Made by a program: the position numbers and the translations under genes
Shown here: piece after piece, positions 1 through 10,470 of the stretch
Layout of the letters: each line of letters begins with the position of its first letter
Numbering within the stretch: position 1 is the stretch's first letter
Source: Acetobacteraceae bacterium
GTDB taxonomy: Bacteria > Pseudomonadota > Alphaproteobacteria > Acetobacterales > Acetobacteraceae
Reading direction: 5' to 3'
DNA length: 33,924 nucleotides
Assembly: GCA_027487385.1 (NCBI GenBank)
Contig: JAIYDS010000261.1
Location: 1 to 33,924, forward strand
The notes under the pieces: generated by a model
Databases searched by the model: none
What the model saw: only the letters and a program-made list of their open reading frames with translations
Told to the model about the DNA's origin: nothing

Positions 1-1349
<1,349 letters not shown>

Positions 1350-1353
1350 AGGT

Positions 1354-1462
1354 CAGGGGCTCTGCCCCTGAAACCCCGCCGAGGGACTCGTCCCTCGGAA
1401 CCCCATTCATGGTTTCCAAAGGCCTTTCGGCCTTTGGCGGGGTCCAGGGGCAGCGCCCCTGG
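1354..1462. repeat. cluster of four consecutive perfect hairpins in a convergent junction
   Basis: Four perfect inverted repeats lie head to tail: 1354-1370 (arms CAGGGGC/GCCCCTG, loop 3), 1379-1398 (CCGAGGGAC/GTCCCTCGG, loop 2), 1416-1437 (CCAAAGGCC/GGCCTTTGG, loop 4) and 1444-1462 (CCAGGGGC/GCCCCTGG, loop 3). They fill the gap between queF and the convergent TPP-enzyme gene, whose stop codon abuts the last arm. There is no U-tract, so they could act as a bidirectional attenuating structure, an mRNA 3' stabiliser or a dispersed intergenic repeat. The structure is directly visible; the function is inference. Confidence 0.75.
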
Positions 1463-3154
1463 TTACTTCTTCTTACCTGAAGACTGCGCCCTGAGATCCG
1501 CGATGGTGGCCCGGTTGGTCACCTGCTCCGGATTCATCCGCACCTCGATCAGCGCCGGCTTCCCGCTCGCCACCGCGCGCTTATAGGCCGGCACCATCTC
1601 CTCGGTGGCGGTGACGACTTCGCCATGCCCGCCGAAGCTCTCGATGAACTTCGCGAAGTCCGGATTGGTCAGCGCCGTGCCCGAGATACGCTCCGGATAG
1701 ACACGCTCCTGATACATGCGGATCGTGCCGTACATCCCGTTGTTGAACACCATGATGATGGGCGCGACCTTGTGGTGGAAAGCCGTCGCGATTTCCTGGC
1801 CCGTCATCAGGAAGCCGCCATCGCCCACGAAGCAGATCACCTGCCGCCCCGGATAGGTGATGGCCGCGCCGATGGCCGCCGGCACGCCATAGCCCATGGC
1901 GCCATTGGTCGGGCCCAGGAATTCCTGCGCTTCCTTCACATGCATGAAGCGGCTGGGCCAGGTGGCGAAATTGCCGGCATCGGTGGTGAAGATGGTATCC
2001 TTCGGCAATTCCTTTTCCAGCGCCTGCAGGGCGCGGGCCAGGTTCAGCGGGCCCTCATATTCGGGCGCCACGGCCTGCGCTTCGCGCGCGGCGCGGAGCT
2101 GCTTGCGCCAGGCGGCCCATTTCGGCTTCTTGACCCGCTCATTCTGGATGGCGACGGCGAAGGCGTTCACATCGCTGGTGATGCCCAGCGCCGGCCGATA
2201 GACGCGGCCGATTTCCGACTGCTCTGGATAGACCTGCACCAGCGGCGTGGCGCCGGCCATGTCGAGCAGCGTGTAGCCCTGGCTCACCGGCTCGCCCATG
2301 CGGGTGCCAAAGGCGAGGATGAGGTCGGCTTCCTTGGCGGCCGCCACCAGCGCGGCATCGGCGCCCACGCCGAGATCGCCCGCGTAATGCTTGGAGGTGC
2401 CGTCAAACAGCGATTGCCGGCGGAAGGAGACGGCCGTCGGGATGTCGTTCGCCACCAGGAAGTCGCGGATGGCGGCGCGGCCCTCGGGGCTCCAGCGGCT
2501 GCCGCCCAGGATGGCGAGCGGGCGCTCGGCCTTGCCCAGCAGCTTCATCAGCTTGGGGATGGAATCCGGGGCGGGGTGCGCCGGCGCCACATCGGCGGCG
2601 CCGATATCGGGCACGCCGGAGAGGTGCTTCTGCATCTCCTCGCTGATGGCGACGACGACGGGACCTGGCCGCCCGCTGACCGCGACGTCGAAGGCATGCG
2701 CCATGATCTCGGGGATGCGGTGCGCGTCATCAATCTGCGTCACCCATTTGGCGATGGGCGAGAACATCCGGCGGTAATCCACCTCCTGGAAGCTCTCGCG
2801 ATCCGTCTCCTCGCGCGGAATCTGGCCGACCAGCAGGACCATGGGCGTGCTGTCCTGCTGCGCCACATGCACGCCGATGGCGGCATGGCAGGCGCCGGGG
2901 CCGCGCGTGACGATGCAGACGCCCGGGCGGCCGGTCAGCTTGCCATGGGCCTCGGCCATATGGACGGCACCGGCCTCGAAGCGGCAGGTGATCAGCTCGA
3001 TCCGGTTGCGGACGGAATAGAGCCCGTCCAACAGGTCGAGATAGCTCTCGCCCGGCACGGCGAAGACATGCGTGGCGCCATTGGCCACCAGGGCATCGGC
3101 CAGCAGCTTGCCGCCGCTGCGTTCGCTGGTTTTGGATTTCGGCGCCTTCGCCAT
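1463..3154 (-). CDS. thiamine-diphosphate-dependent enzyme, acetolactate synthase large-subunit-like
   Basis: A 563-residue protein with the three-domain build of the ThDP-dependent decarboxylase/acetolactate synthase family. The N-terminal pyrimidine-binding domain carries the activating Glu (E60 in CRFEAGAVHMAEA), the middle domain is a Rossmann-like TPP_enzyme_M region, and the C-terminal domain has the ThDP/Mg motif GDGGFLM ending at NNGMYGT. The GGGGAG Shine-Dalgarno about eight bases before the ATG supports the start. No regulatory ilvH partner is adjacent, and the gene follows an efflux pump gene after 55 bases, so it may not be the biosynthetic IlvB. Other members of this family act on oxo acids such as glyoxylate or benzoylformate; the substrate cannot be read from sequence. 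Confidence 0.85.
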   Translation of the reverse strand: MAKAPKSKTSERSGGKLLADALVANGATHVFAVPGESYLDLLDGLYSVRNRIELITCRFEAGAVHMAEAHGKLTGRPGVCIVTRGPGACHAAIGVHVAQQDSTPMVLLVGQIPREETDRESFQEVDYRRMFSPIAKWVTQIDDAHRIPEIMAHAFDVAVSGRPGPVVVAISEEMQKHLSGVPDIGAADVAPAHPAPDSIPKLMKLLGKAERPLAILGGSRWSPEGRAAIRDFLVANDIPTAVSFRRQSLFDGTSKHYAGDLGVGADAALVAAAKEADLILAFGTRMGEPVSQGYTLLDMAGATPLVQVYPEQSEIGRVYRPALGITSDVNAFAVAIQNERVKKPKWAAWRKQLRAAREAQAVAPEYEGPLNLARALQALEKELPKDTIFTTDAGNFATWPSRFMHVKEAQEFLGPTNGAMGYGVPAAIGAAITYPGRQVICFVGDGGFLMTGQEIATAFHHKVAPIIMVFNNGMYGTIRMYQERVYPERISGTALTNPDFAKFIESFGGHGEVVTATEEMVPAYKRAVASGKPALIEVRMNPEQVTNRATIADLRAQSSGKKK

Positions 3155-3209
3155 GATCGTCGCTCCCCTCTGGAATCGCGGGGGAGGCTAGATCAGGCGA
3201 GGCCTTCCG

Positions 3210-6200
3210 TCACTCCGCAGGGGCCGGGCGATTCTTCGCAGCCAGCTTCGCCGCCTCATCCTGGATGACCGGCGCCTTGTGCTCCATATCGGCCAGCAGC
3301 CGCTCGATGGCGCCGGCGGGCTTGGTGAAGGGCGCCAGCATCAGATAGAGCGCCGGGATCGCGAAGAGTGTCACGACGGTGGAGACGGTGATGCCGCCCA
3401 CGATGACCACGCCCAGCGCCATGCGGCTTTCCGCCCCCGCCCCCGTCGCCATGGCGAGCGGCACGGCGCCCAGCACCGTCGCGATGGAGGTCATCAAAAT
3501 GGGGCGCAACCGCACCACCGAGGCCTCCAGCGCCGCATCGAACACCGAGAGCCCGCGGTCGCGCAGCTGGTTGGCGAATTCAACCACCAGGATGCCGTTC
3601 TTCGCCATCAGCCCGATGAGCAGGATCATCCCGATCTGGCTGAAGATGTTCAGCGTCTGCCCCGTCATGTGCAGCGCCAGCAGCCCGCCGGTCAGCGCCA
3701 GCGGCGTGGAGAGCAGGATGATGAGCGGATGGATGAAGCTCTCGAACTGCGCGGCGAGCACAAGGTAGACGACCAGCAGCGCCATCAGGAAGGTGAAATA
3801 CAGCGCCGAGGAACTGTCGCGGAATTCCAGCGACTGCCCGCGATAGGAGATGCGCGCATCGGGCGGCAGCACCTCGCGCGCCACGGCATCCAGGAAATCC
3901 AGCGCCTCGCCCAGCGAATAGCCGGGGGCGAGCGAGGCGGTGATGGTGATGGCGCGCACGCGATCCGCCCGCGCCAGGGTCTGCGCCCGCGCGCGCTCGG
4001 TCAACGTGACCACATTGGAGAGCGGGATCAGCCCGCCATTGGAGCGGACGAAGATGTTCTGCAGGTCATAGGGCGTCACGCGGTCCCGATCATGCGCCTG
4101 CAGCAGCACGCGATATTCCTGCCCGCCCTCGACATAGGTGCCGACCTCGCGCGAGCCCAGCATGGTCTCGATGGTGCGGCCCACCGCCTGCACCGAGACG
4201 CCGAGATCGGCGGCCTTGCGGCGGTCGATGTCCACGCGGATCTCGGGCTTGGTCTCGCGGTAGTTGTTGTCGAGGTTGAGCAGGCGGTTGTTGGTCCGCG
4301 CGCGCTCCATGAAGCGGTCCCGCCACTGCACCAGCGTCTCATAGTCCGGGCCGCCGATGACGAATTGCACGGGCGGCTGGAAGCCCGATTGGCCGAGGCT
4401 CGGCGGCACCAGGGTAAAGGCGCGCACGCCCGGCATGGCCGCCGCCTGGGGGAAGATTTCGGCCGCAATCGCCTGGGCCTTGCGGTCGCGCTCATGCCAG
4501 GGCGCCAGGCGGACGAACATATTCGCCACATTGCCGATGGGCGGGCGCTGCTGGCCGCCCATCACGGCGAAGACCGAGGCGGCCTCGCCGCTCTCCAAAT
4601 AGCGCTGCCCGATGCGCTCCATGCGGGTGACGTGCTCGCGCATGTAGTTGAAATTGGCGCCCTCGGGCCCCGTCATCGGCACGATCACCACGCCGCGATC
4701 CTCGGTCGGCGTGAATTCCTTGGGGATGATGTTGAACAGGATCACCGCGAGGCCCGAGAGCACCAGGGAGAGGCCAAGGGTGATGATCGGCGCCTTGAGC
4801 GCGCCGCGCAGCAGCCAGCGGAAGCCTTCGTTCATGTAGTGGAAGAGCGGCTCGGTCATGCGCACGAAGCGGCTTTCGCTGCCGCGCGGCTTGAGCAGCT
4901 TGGAGCACATCATCGGCGTGAGGGTGAGCGCGACGAGCCCGGAAAACAGCACGGAGGCCGCCAGGGCCAGGCCGAATTCGGTGAAGAGCCGCCCGACATT
5001 GCCCTGCATGAAGGAGAGCGGAAGAAACACCGCCACCAGCACCAGCGTCGTCGCGATCACCGCGAAGGCGATCTCGCGCGAGCCGCGCAGCGAGGCGAGC
5101 AGCGGCTCCTCCCCTTCCTCGATCCGGCGGTGCACATTCTCCAGCACCACGATGGCGTCATCCACGACGAGGCCGATGGCCAGCACCAGGCCCAGCAGCG
5201 TCAGGATGTTGATGGAAAAGCCCATGGCCGCCATGGCGACAAAGCTCGCCACCAGCGAGACGGGAATGGCGACGGCGGGGATGATGGTGGCGCGGAAGCT
5301 GCGCAGGAAGAAGAAGATGACCCCCACCACCAGCACCAGCGCCGTCACCAGCGCATGCTCCACCTCATAGATGGATTGGCTGATGAAGAGGCTTTCGTCG
5401 AAGCCGTAATCGACGTTCAGCCCCTCGGGCAGGCCGGGGCGGATGCGATCCACCTCCGCCTTCACGCCATTGGCGACGGAGAGCGTGTTGGCCGTGCCCT
5501 GCCGCAGGATGCCGAGGCCAATGCCCGGCCTTCCATTGATGCGGTATTCGCCGCGCGTGTCCTCGGGCGCGATCTCGACCGTCGCCACATCGCCCAGCAG
5601 CACCTGCGCGGCCCCGGCCGGCCCGCCCTGGCGAGAGACGACCACGGAGCGGAACTGGGCCGGCGTGCTGAGCCGCGTGTCGGTGCGCACGGTGAGTTCG
5701 CGCTGCGCGGATTCCAGGCGCCCACCGGGCAGCTCGATATTCTCGCGGCGGATCGCCTCCTCGATGTCCTGCACGGTCAGCCCGCGCGCGGCCATGGCCT
5801 GGCGGTCCAGCCAGACCCGCATGGAAAAGCGCCGCTCGCCCTGGATGATGACCTGCGCCACGCCTTCCACGATGGCGAGGCGGTCCACGAAGCGCCGGCG
5901 CGCCATGTCCGTCACCTCCATGCCCGAATAGACATCGGAGGAGAGCGCGATCCAGAGGATGGGGCGCGTATCGCCATCCACCTTCGCCACCACGGGCTGG
6001 TCCGCCGCATCGGGCAGGCGCGCGAGCGCGCGGGCCACACGGTCCCGCACGTCATTCGCCGCCGCATCCACATCCCGGTTCAGCTTGAACTCGATCACCA
6101 CCTGGCTGCGCTCGTCGCGCGATTGCGAGGAGATGGTCTTGATGCCCTCGATGCCCGCGACGGCGCCTTCGATCAGCTCGGTGATCTGCGTGTCCACCAC

Positions 6201-6371
6201 GGCGGCGGAGGCGCCGGTGTAGGTGGTGGTGACCTGCACCACGGGCGGGTCGATCTGCGGCAATTCGCGGATGGGCAGCGACATGAGCGAGGCGATGCCC
6301 AGCACGATCATCATCAGGCTGACGACCGTGGCAAAGACCGGCCGCTTGATCGAAAGATCGGTCAGGGACAT
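3210..6371 (-). CDS. RND-family efflux transporter permease (HAE-type inner-membrane pump)
   Basis: A 1053-residue proton-driven inner-membrane pump of the AcrB/MexB superfamily. The protein opens with the typical RPVFATVVSL first helix, has two large periplasmic loops and about twelve transmembrane helices in two repeats. The proton-relay Asp pair is visible in helix 4 (LVVDDAIVVLENV) and the matching Lys in helix 10 (LMAKNGILVVEFANQL). An AAGGA Shine-Dalgarno lies about nine bases before the ATG. The gene follows the adaptor gene by 25 bases in the same direction, so the two form an operon. No outer-membrane channel gene is present, so a TolC-like partner must be encoded elsewhere. The substrate is unknown; multidrug or solvent export is the family default. 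Confidence 0.95.
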   Translation of the reverse strand: MSLTDLSIKRPVFATVVSLMMIVLGIASLMSLPIRELPQIDPPVVQVTTTYTGASAAVVDTQITELIEGAVAGIEGIKTISSQSRDERSQVVIEFKLNRDVDAAANDVRDRVARALARLPDAADQPVVAKVDGDTRPILWIALSSDVYSGMEVTDMARRRFVDRLAIVEGVAQVIIQGERRFSMRVWLDRQAMAARGLTVQDIEEAIRRENIELPGGRLESAQRELTVRTDTRLSTPAQFRSVVVSRQGGPAGAAQVLLGDVATVEIAPEDTRGEYRINGRPGIGLGILRQGTANTLSVANGVKAEVDRIRPGLPEGLNVDYGFDESLFISQSIYEVEHALVTALVLVVGVIFFFLRSFRATIIPAVAIPVSLVASFVAMAAMGFSINILTLLGLVLAIGLVVDDAIVVLENVHRRIEEGEEPLLASLRGSREIAFAVIATTLVLVAVFLPLSFMQGNVGRLFTEFGLALAASVLFSGLVALTLTPMMCSKLLKPRGSESRFVRMTEPLFHYMNEGFRWLLRGALKAPIITLGLSLVLSGLAVILFNIIPKEFTPTEDRGVVIVPMTGPEGANFNYMREHVTRMERIGQRYLESGEAASVFAVMGGQQRPPIGNVANMFVRLAPWHERDRKAQAIAAEIFPQAAAMPGVRAFTLVPPSLGQSGFQPPVQFVIGGPDYETLVQWRDRFMERARTNNRLLNLDNNYRETKPEIRVDIDRRKAADLGVSVQAVGRTIETMLGSREVGTYVEGGQEYRVLLQAHDRDRVTPYDLQNIFVRSNGGLIPLSNVVTLTERARAQTLARADRVRAITITASLAPGYSLGEALDFLDAVAREVLPPDARISYRGQSLEFRDSSSALYFTFLMALLVVYLVLAAQFESFIHPLIILLSTPLALTGGLLALHMTGQTLNIFSQIGMILLIGLMAKNGILVVEFANQLRDRGLSVFDAALEASVVRLRPILMTSIATVLGAVPLAMATGAGAESRMALGVVIVGGITVSTVVTLFAIPALYLMLAPFTKPAGAIERLLADMEHKAPVIQDEAAKLAAKNRPAPAE

Positions 6372-6396
6372 GGGGCCATTCCTTAAGGTTGGGGCC

Positions 6397-7512
6397 TCAG
6401 CTGGTCGGGCGGGTCATGGTCTCGGTGACGCGCACCGGGGCATCGTTGCGGAGCCTTTGCAGGCCGCGCACCACCACCTGGTCCTCGCGCGTCAGGCCTT
6501 CGCGGATCTCCACCTCGCCGGCGAGGCGAAGGCCCAGCTGGACGGGAAGCCGGCGCGCGCGGCCATCGCGAATGGCATAGACGAAGTTGCGGTCCCCCAC
6601 CGGATCCAGCGCCTCCTCCGGGATGAGCAGGGCATTGGCCCGGCTCTCCAGGGTGAGTTCCACCGTGAGGAAAAGCCCGGGCTTCAGCGCCTCGTCCGGA
6701 TTGTCGAAATCGCTGATCAGGCGAAGCGTGCGCGTGGCGGGGTCAATGCGCGTGTCCATGATGGCGACGCGCCCCTCGAAGCGGCGGGGGCCATAGGCGG
6801 CCGAACGCGCCACCACGGGGCTGCCCAGCTGGATGCGCGCGAGATTCACCTCAGGCACGGAGAATTCCACCCGCACCCGGCCGATATCATCCAGCGTGGT
6901 GACGGGCGTGCCGGGCTGGATCAGCGCGCCCGGGCTCACCTGCCGCAGGCCGACGCGGCCGCTGAAGGGCGCCGTCAGGCGCAGCTCTTCCAGCCTGGCC
7001 TGGGTCTGGCGCAGACGGCCCTCGGCGCCGCGCGCCAGCGTCTCCAGCTCATCCACCCGGGCCTGGGCGACTGCTTGGCCGGCCGGCAGGGCACGGGCGC
7101 GGGCGAGCTGGGTGCGGGCATTGTCGAGCTGGGCGCGCGCCTGATCAATCTCGGCGCGGATGGCGGCGGAATCCAGCTCCATCAGCACATCGCCCTCGCG
7201 CACGCGCTGGCCCTCGGTGAAGCGCACGGCCGTCACGATGCCGGCGACCTTGGTGGTGATGGTCACGGCCTCGCGCGCGCGGACGGTGCCGACACTCTCC
7301 ACGCGCTCGATCACGGCGCCGGTGCGGACGGGGGCGACGACGACAGGGATCTGCCCGCCCGGCGGGCCGCCACGCGGCGCGGCCGGGGGCGCCTTTTCCA
7401 GCCCCAGCAAGGCCAGGGGCTTGGGCACGCCCCAGGCCTCCGCCTGATCGTGCCACGCATAGGCCCCCGCCCCGAGCAGGGCGAGGATGCCGAGTTGAAC
7501 CCAAGCGCGCAT
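6397..7512 (-). CDS. RND efflux periplasmic adaptor subunit (membrane fusion protein)
   Basis: A 371-residue HlyD/AcrA-type adaptor that bridges the inner-membrane pump and an outer-membrane channel. It starts with an N-terminal hydrophobic segment (WVQLGILALLGAGAYAW) that acts as signal or anchor and lacks a lipobox Cys. It continues with a biotinyl-lipoyl half (VKAEVRE-like region and EGDVLMELDSA), an alpha-helical hairpin rich in Ala, Arg and Gln (residues ~115-170), the second lipoyl half (LTAPFSGRVGLRQVSPGALI), and the beta-barrel and membrane-proximal domains. It is first in the operon with the pump at 3210-6371. The start has only a weak Shine-Dalgarno. Confidence 0.93.
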   Translation of the reverse strand: MRAWVQLGILALLGAGAYAWHDQAEAWGVPKPLALLGLEKAPPAAPRGGPPGGQIPVVVAPVRTGAVIERVESVGTVRAREAVTITTKVAGIVTAVRFTEGQRVREGDVLMELDSAAIRAEIDQARAQLDNARTQLARARALPAGQAVAQARVDELETLARGAEGRLRQTQARLEELRLTAPFSGRVGLRQVSPGALIQPGTPVTTLDDIGRVRVEFSVPEVNLARIQLGSPVVARSAAYGPRRFEGRVAIMDTRIDPATRTLRLISDFDNPDEALKPGLFLTVELTLESRANALLIPEEALDPVGDRNFVYAIRDGRARRLPVQLGLRLAGEVEIREGLTREDQVVVRGLQRLRNDAPVRVTETMTRPTS

Positions 7513-7538
7513 GAAATGCCAAACCTGTCGGATGGCTA

Positions 7539-7568
7539 TTTATTGGCCATCACCAGGAGGCATGACAA
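7539..7568 (-). promoter_or_regulatory. possible sigma70-type promoter for the RND operon
   Basis: Reading the minus strand, TTGTCA (7563-7568) is followed after 18 bases by AATAAA (7539-7544), 26 bases before the adaptor ATG. This is the only AT-rich patch in the 75-base gap between the ABC ATPase stop and the adaptor start. Promoters in high-GC alphaproteobacteria are degenerate, so this is a weak prediction. Confidence 0.3.
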
Positions 7569-7587
7569 CCCGAGCCTGGCCGGGCGG

Positions 7588-8586
7588 TTACGCTTGGTTA
7601 CCCTGTTGCACCCGGATGCAGCGGGCAAAGCGCCCGGCCGAGGCTTCCAGCAAGGGCGGCACGCCGGCCATGCAGGCGGCCTCGGCATATTCGCAACGCG
7701 GGGAAAAAGCGCAGGTGGTGGGCGCCACATCCAGTGTGGGCGGCGCGCCGGGAATGGTGGTCAGCCGCTTGCCACGCATGCCCGGATGCACCGTGGCCCC
7801 CAGCAAGCCCTGGGCATAGGGATGCAGCGGCCCGGCCATGAGGCCGGCGACCGGCCCTTCCTCCACCACGCGGCCCGCATACATGACGGCCACGCGGTCC
7901 GCGATCTCACCGGCCACGCCCAGGTCATGCGTGACGAAGATCACGCCCATGCCGAGCTTTTCCTGCAATTCGCGCAGCAGCAGCAGCACCTGGATCTGCA
8001 CCGTGGCGTCCAGTGCCGTGGTGGGCTCATCGGCCAGCAGCAGCTTGGGGCGGCAGGCCAGGGCGACGGCGATCATCGCGCGCTGCCGCAAGCCGCCCGA
8101 AAGCTCGTGCGGATAGGCGGCGAGGCGCCGCTTGGCCGAGGGGATCTGCACCAGTTCCAGCAATTCCAGCGCGCGCGCATCAGCCGCGGCGCGCGAGGCG
8201 CCCTCATGCCGCTGCACCGTCTCGGCGATCTGGCGGCCCACGGTGAAGACGGGGTCCAGCGCCGTCATCGGCTCCTGGAAGATCATCGCCACCTCGCCGC
8301 CGCGGAAATCGGCGAGCTGGCTGTTGTTCATGGCATTCACATCGCGGCCATTCACCTCGATGCCGCCCTGGATCTGCGCGAATTTGGGCAGGAGCTTCAT
8401 CAGCGCGCGCAGCGTGACCGACTTGCCGGAGCCCGACTCGCCGAGGATGCAAAGCACCTCGCCGGCGGCGAGGTCGAGGTCCACGCCATTCACCGCATGC
8501 ACGGTGCGGTCGCGCGTCTTGAACGTCACATGCAGGTCCCGCAGCTTCACCAGCGGCGGCGCATTGGTCTTCAGGGCCGCGCTCAT
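7588..8586 (-). CDS. ABC transporter ATP-binding protein, oligopeptide/dipeptide type (OppD/DppD-like)
   Basis: A 332-residue cytoplasmic ATPase of the peptide/nickel importer family. It has Walker A GESGSGKS (residues 49-56), a Q-loop in MIFQEPMTALDP, the signature LSGGLRQR, Walker B LLLADEPTTALD and an H-loop in VTHDLG. The C-terminal OppD extension carries spaced cysteines (TTCAFSPRCEYAEAAC and a final RC), as in DppD proteins. Its ATG overlaps the stop of the upstream ATPase (ATGA), so the pair is made together as a heterodimer. No permease or binding-protein gene is adjacent, so the membrane partners must lie elsewhere. Confidence 0.93.
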   Translation of the reverse strand: MSAALKTNAPPLVKLRDLHVTFKTRDRTVHAVNGVDLDLAAGEVLCILGESGSGKSVTLRALMKLLPKFAQIQGGIEVNGRDVNAMNNSQLADFRGGEVAMIFQEPMTALDPVFTVGRQIAETVQRHEGASRAAADARALELLELVQIPSAKRRLAAYPHELSGGLRQRAMIAVALACRPKLLLADEPTTALDATVQIQVLLLLRELQEKLGMGVIFVTHDLGVAGEIADRVAVMYAGRVVEEGPVAGLMAGPLHPYAQGLLGATVHPGMRGKRLTTIPGAPPTLDVAPTTCAFSPRCEYAEAACMAGVPPLLEASAGRFARCIRVQQGNQA

Positions 8587-9635
8587 GCTGCGAGGCTCCC
8601 CGCCTGGCTGTGTCCGCTATCCGGCGTTGCCATGTGGCAGGAGACGATATGCCCGCCGCCGAGATCGGCCATCAGCGGCTTGCGCGCGGCGCAGACCTCT
8701 TCGGCATGGGAGCAGCGGGTGCGGAAACGGCAGCCGGAGGGCGGGTTCACCGGGTTGGGCGGGTCACCGGTCAAAGGCGGCTTGGTGCGGCGCAGCGCCG
8801 GGTCCATCGAGGGGCGGCTGTCCAGCAGGGCGCGGGTGTAGGGATGCGCCGGGCGGTCATAAATGGCGCCGACCGGGCCCATCTCCGCCACCTCGCCCAG
8901 ATACATCACCAGCACGCGGTCGCTGATATACTGCACCACGTTCAGGTCATGGCTGATGAAGACATAGGTCAGGCCGAATTCCGCCTTGAGGTCCACCAGC
9001 AGGTTCAGCACCTGCGCCTCAACCGACTTGTCCAGCGCCGAGACCGGCTCGTCCAGGATCACCAGCTTGGGGCGCAGCGCCAAGGCGCGGGCGATGTTGA
9101 TGCGCTGGCGCTGCCCGCCCGAGAGCTCATGCGGGTAGCGGCGGGCGAAGCTTTCGGGGGCGAGGCCCACGGCGGCCAGCAATTCCCGCGCGCGCGTCAC
9201 CGAATCATCGGCGGAAAGCCCATGGATGCGCGGGGCGAAGGCAATCGTCTCCTCGATCGGCAAACGCGGGTTGAGCGAGGCGTAGCTGTCCTGGAAGACC
9301 ATCTGCACCTGGCGGCGGTATTCGCGCAGTGTCAGGCCGCCGGCCTGGACATTCTCGCCCACCGCCTCGCCATCGAAGATCATGGTGCCGGCATTGGGCT
9401 CCAGCAGGCGCATCAGCAGCCGCGCCGTGGTGGACTTGCCGCAGCCGGATTCGCCCACGATGCCGAGCGTCTCGCCCTTGATGACGTCGAACTCGACATC
9501 ATCCACGGCGCGGACCACGGCCTGGGTGCGGCCGAGAAGCCCGCCTTTCAGGGGGAAATGCTTGACCAGCCCCTTCACCGCGAGGAGGGGTTGCGCGGGG
9601 CCACCGCGGTCGGGCGTGGGGTCGAGAGCGTCCAT
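8583..9635 (-). CDS. ABC transporter ATP-binding protein, OppF/DppF-like
   Basis: A 350-residue ATPase, partner of the preceding DppD-like subunit. It has Walker A GESGCGKS, the Q-loop [14 protein letters not shown] typical of OppF/DppF, signature LSGGQRQR, Walker [13 protein letters not shown], an H-loop in ISHDLN and the C-terminal Cys motif [15 protein letters not shown]. The start at 9635 (MDALDP) is chosen because the open frame upstream of it runs antisense through the divergent gene at 9790 and has no family similarity. It overlaps the next gene by four bases. Upstream lies a divergent gene, so this is the first gene of a two-gene ATPase operon with no permease. Confidence 0.92.
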   Translation of the reverse strand: MDALDPTPDRGGPAQPLLAVKGLVKHFPLKGGLLGRTQAVVRAVDDVEFDVIKGETLGIVGESGCGKSTTARLLMRLLEPNAGTMIFDGEAVGENVQAGGLTLREYRRQVQMVFQDSYASLNPRLPIEETIAFAPRIHGLSADDSVTRARELLAAVGLAPESFARRYPHELSGGQRQRINIARALALRPKLVILDEPVSALDKSVEAQVLNLLVDLKAEFGLTYVFISHDLNVVQYISDRVLVMYLGEVAEMGPVGAIYDRPAHPYTRALLDSRPSMDPALRRTKPPLTGDPPNPVNPPSGCRFRTRCSHAEEVCAARKPLMADLGGGHIVSCHMATPDSGHSQAGSLAA

Positions 9636-9789
9636 GCCGCTATTTGCGGCCCTGCCGCCCTGCGACACAAGCGCCACGGCGGCGCCCGGGCCACGGCCCC
9701 CGCCCCGGTTTGCCCGCAGCGGATGCAGGAAGATGGACGGAAGCCCTGCATCGCGGCATATCTGCCGGGCCCAAACCGGAGGCTCCCCG

Positions 9790-10044
9790 ATGCGCGCGAT
9801 TTTCGTCATGGTGAAATGCGAGATGGGCCAAGCCTATCGCGTGGCGCGCGAAATGGCCGACACCATCGCCGAACTCTCCGAAATGCACTCGGTCTCCGGG
9901 CAATATGACCTGCTGGGCAAGTTCTACCTGGAGCCGGACCAGGATATCGGGCTCTTCGTCGTGGAGCGTGTGCAAAGCGTGAAAGGGGTGAAGGACACCT
10001 ACACGCTGCAGACCTTCAACGCCTTCTCCGGCGGGCGGGCCTAA
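9790..10044 (+). CDS. stand-alone Lrp/AsnC ligand-binding (RAM) domain protein
   Basis: An 84-residue protein that is only the ligand-binding/oligomerisation (AsnC_trans_reg, RAM) domain of Lrp-type regulators, without the helix-turn-helix. The pattern [13 protein letters not shown], a helix ending in [16 protein letters not shown] and the closing strand [11 protein letters not shown] fit the ferredoxin-like fold. Such short proteins are known in bacteria; they form multimers and may bind amino acids or modulate full-length Lrp proteins. It is divergent from the OppF-like gene (154 bases apart), so a shared amino-acid or peptide response is possible but unproven. Confidence 0.88.
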   Translation: MRAIFVMVKCEMGQAYRVAREMADTIAELSEMHSVSGQYDLLGKFYLEPDQDIGLFVVERVQSVKGVKDTYTLQTFNAFSGGRA

Positions 10045-10200
10045 GCCCATCGCCGCGCGCCATTGTGGCGCAAATGCCTTGATCCCTCCGTGCTCTCGCC
10101 ACAGGGCGCGGTCTATATTGCCTTCCAGAGGAACAAGACCCCCCCCTCCCGGTCCGGCGCCCGAAAACGCCGGGCTGATGCTCTGGAAAGAGCCAAGACG

Positions 10201-10461
10201 ATGCGCAAGCTTCTCCCGGCCCTCGCCCTCACCGGCCTGCTCGGTTTCACCGCCTGCACCGATGCCTATGGCCGCTATGACCCGGTGGCGACCGGCTTCC
10301 TGGCCGCGGGCGCCGCGGTGGCCGCTGTCGCCGTGGGTGTCGCGGCCAGCCAGCCCAGCCGGCCCGCCTACCGGGGACGCCCCTATTACGGCCGGCCTTA
10401 TTACGGGCGGCCGGTGTATCATCACGGGGGTTATTACGCGCCGCGCCGGCATTACTGGTAA
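10201..10461 (+). CDS. small probable lipoprotein with Gly/Tyr/Arg-rich tail
   Basis: An 86-residue protein. The N-terminal signal MRKLLPALALTGLLGFTAC ends in a lipobox-like FTAC, with Phe at -3 being less typical than Leu. A hydrophobic Ala/Val segment follows (residues ~31-50), then a tail of repeated RPYYGRP units that is rich in Tyr, Gly, Arg and His. The ATG at 10201 is preceded by a GGAAAGAG purine tract. Similar small Tyr/Gly-rich envelope proteins are common in alphaproteobacteria and have no assigned function. The gene is followed directly by the large terminator palindrome. Confidence 0.75.
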   Translation: MRKLLPALALTGLLGFTACTDAYGRYDPVATGFLAAGAAVAAVAVGVAASQPSRPAYRGRPYYGRPYYGRPVYHHGGYYAPRRHYW

Positions 10462-10470
10462 GAAAAAAGA

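Noticed and set aside
3279..6386. A 1035-residue plus-strand open frame
   Set aside because: It is antisense to the RND pump gene, is His/Arg/Asp-rich and shows no family motif; long shadow frames are expected in such GC-rich DNA.
1463..7512. TPP enzyme and RND pump as one functional system
   Set aside because: They share direction and a 55-base gap but have no known functional link; co-direction alone is too little.
7553..7819. Plus-strand start with AGGAGG before ATG at 7561
   Set aside because: The frame is antisense to the end of the OppD-like gene and codes for a low-complexity Arg/Ala-rich peptide; the good ribosome site looks accidental.
6223..8841. An 872-residue plus-strand open frame
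   Set aside because: It runs antisense across the end of the pump, the adaptor and an ABC ATPase, all with clear motifs on the minus strand.
9636..9809. N-terminal extension of the OppF-like ATPase
   Set aside because: The extra 58 residues lack family similarity and overlap the divergent Lrp-domain gene; the Met at 9635 leads straight into the ATPase domain.
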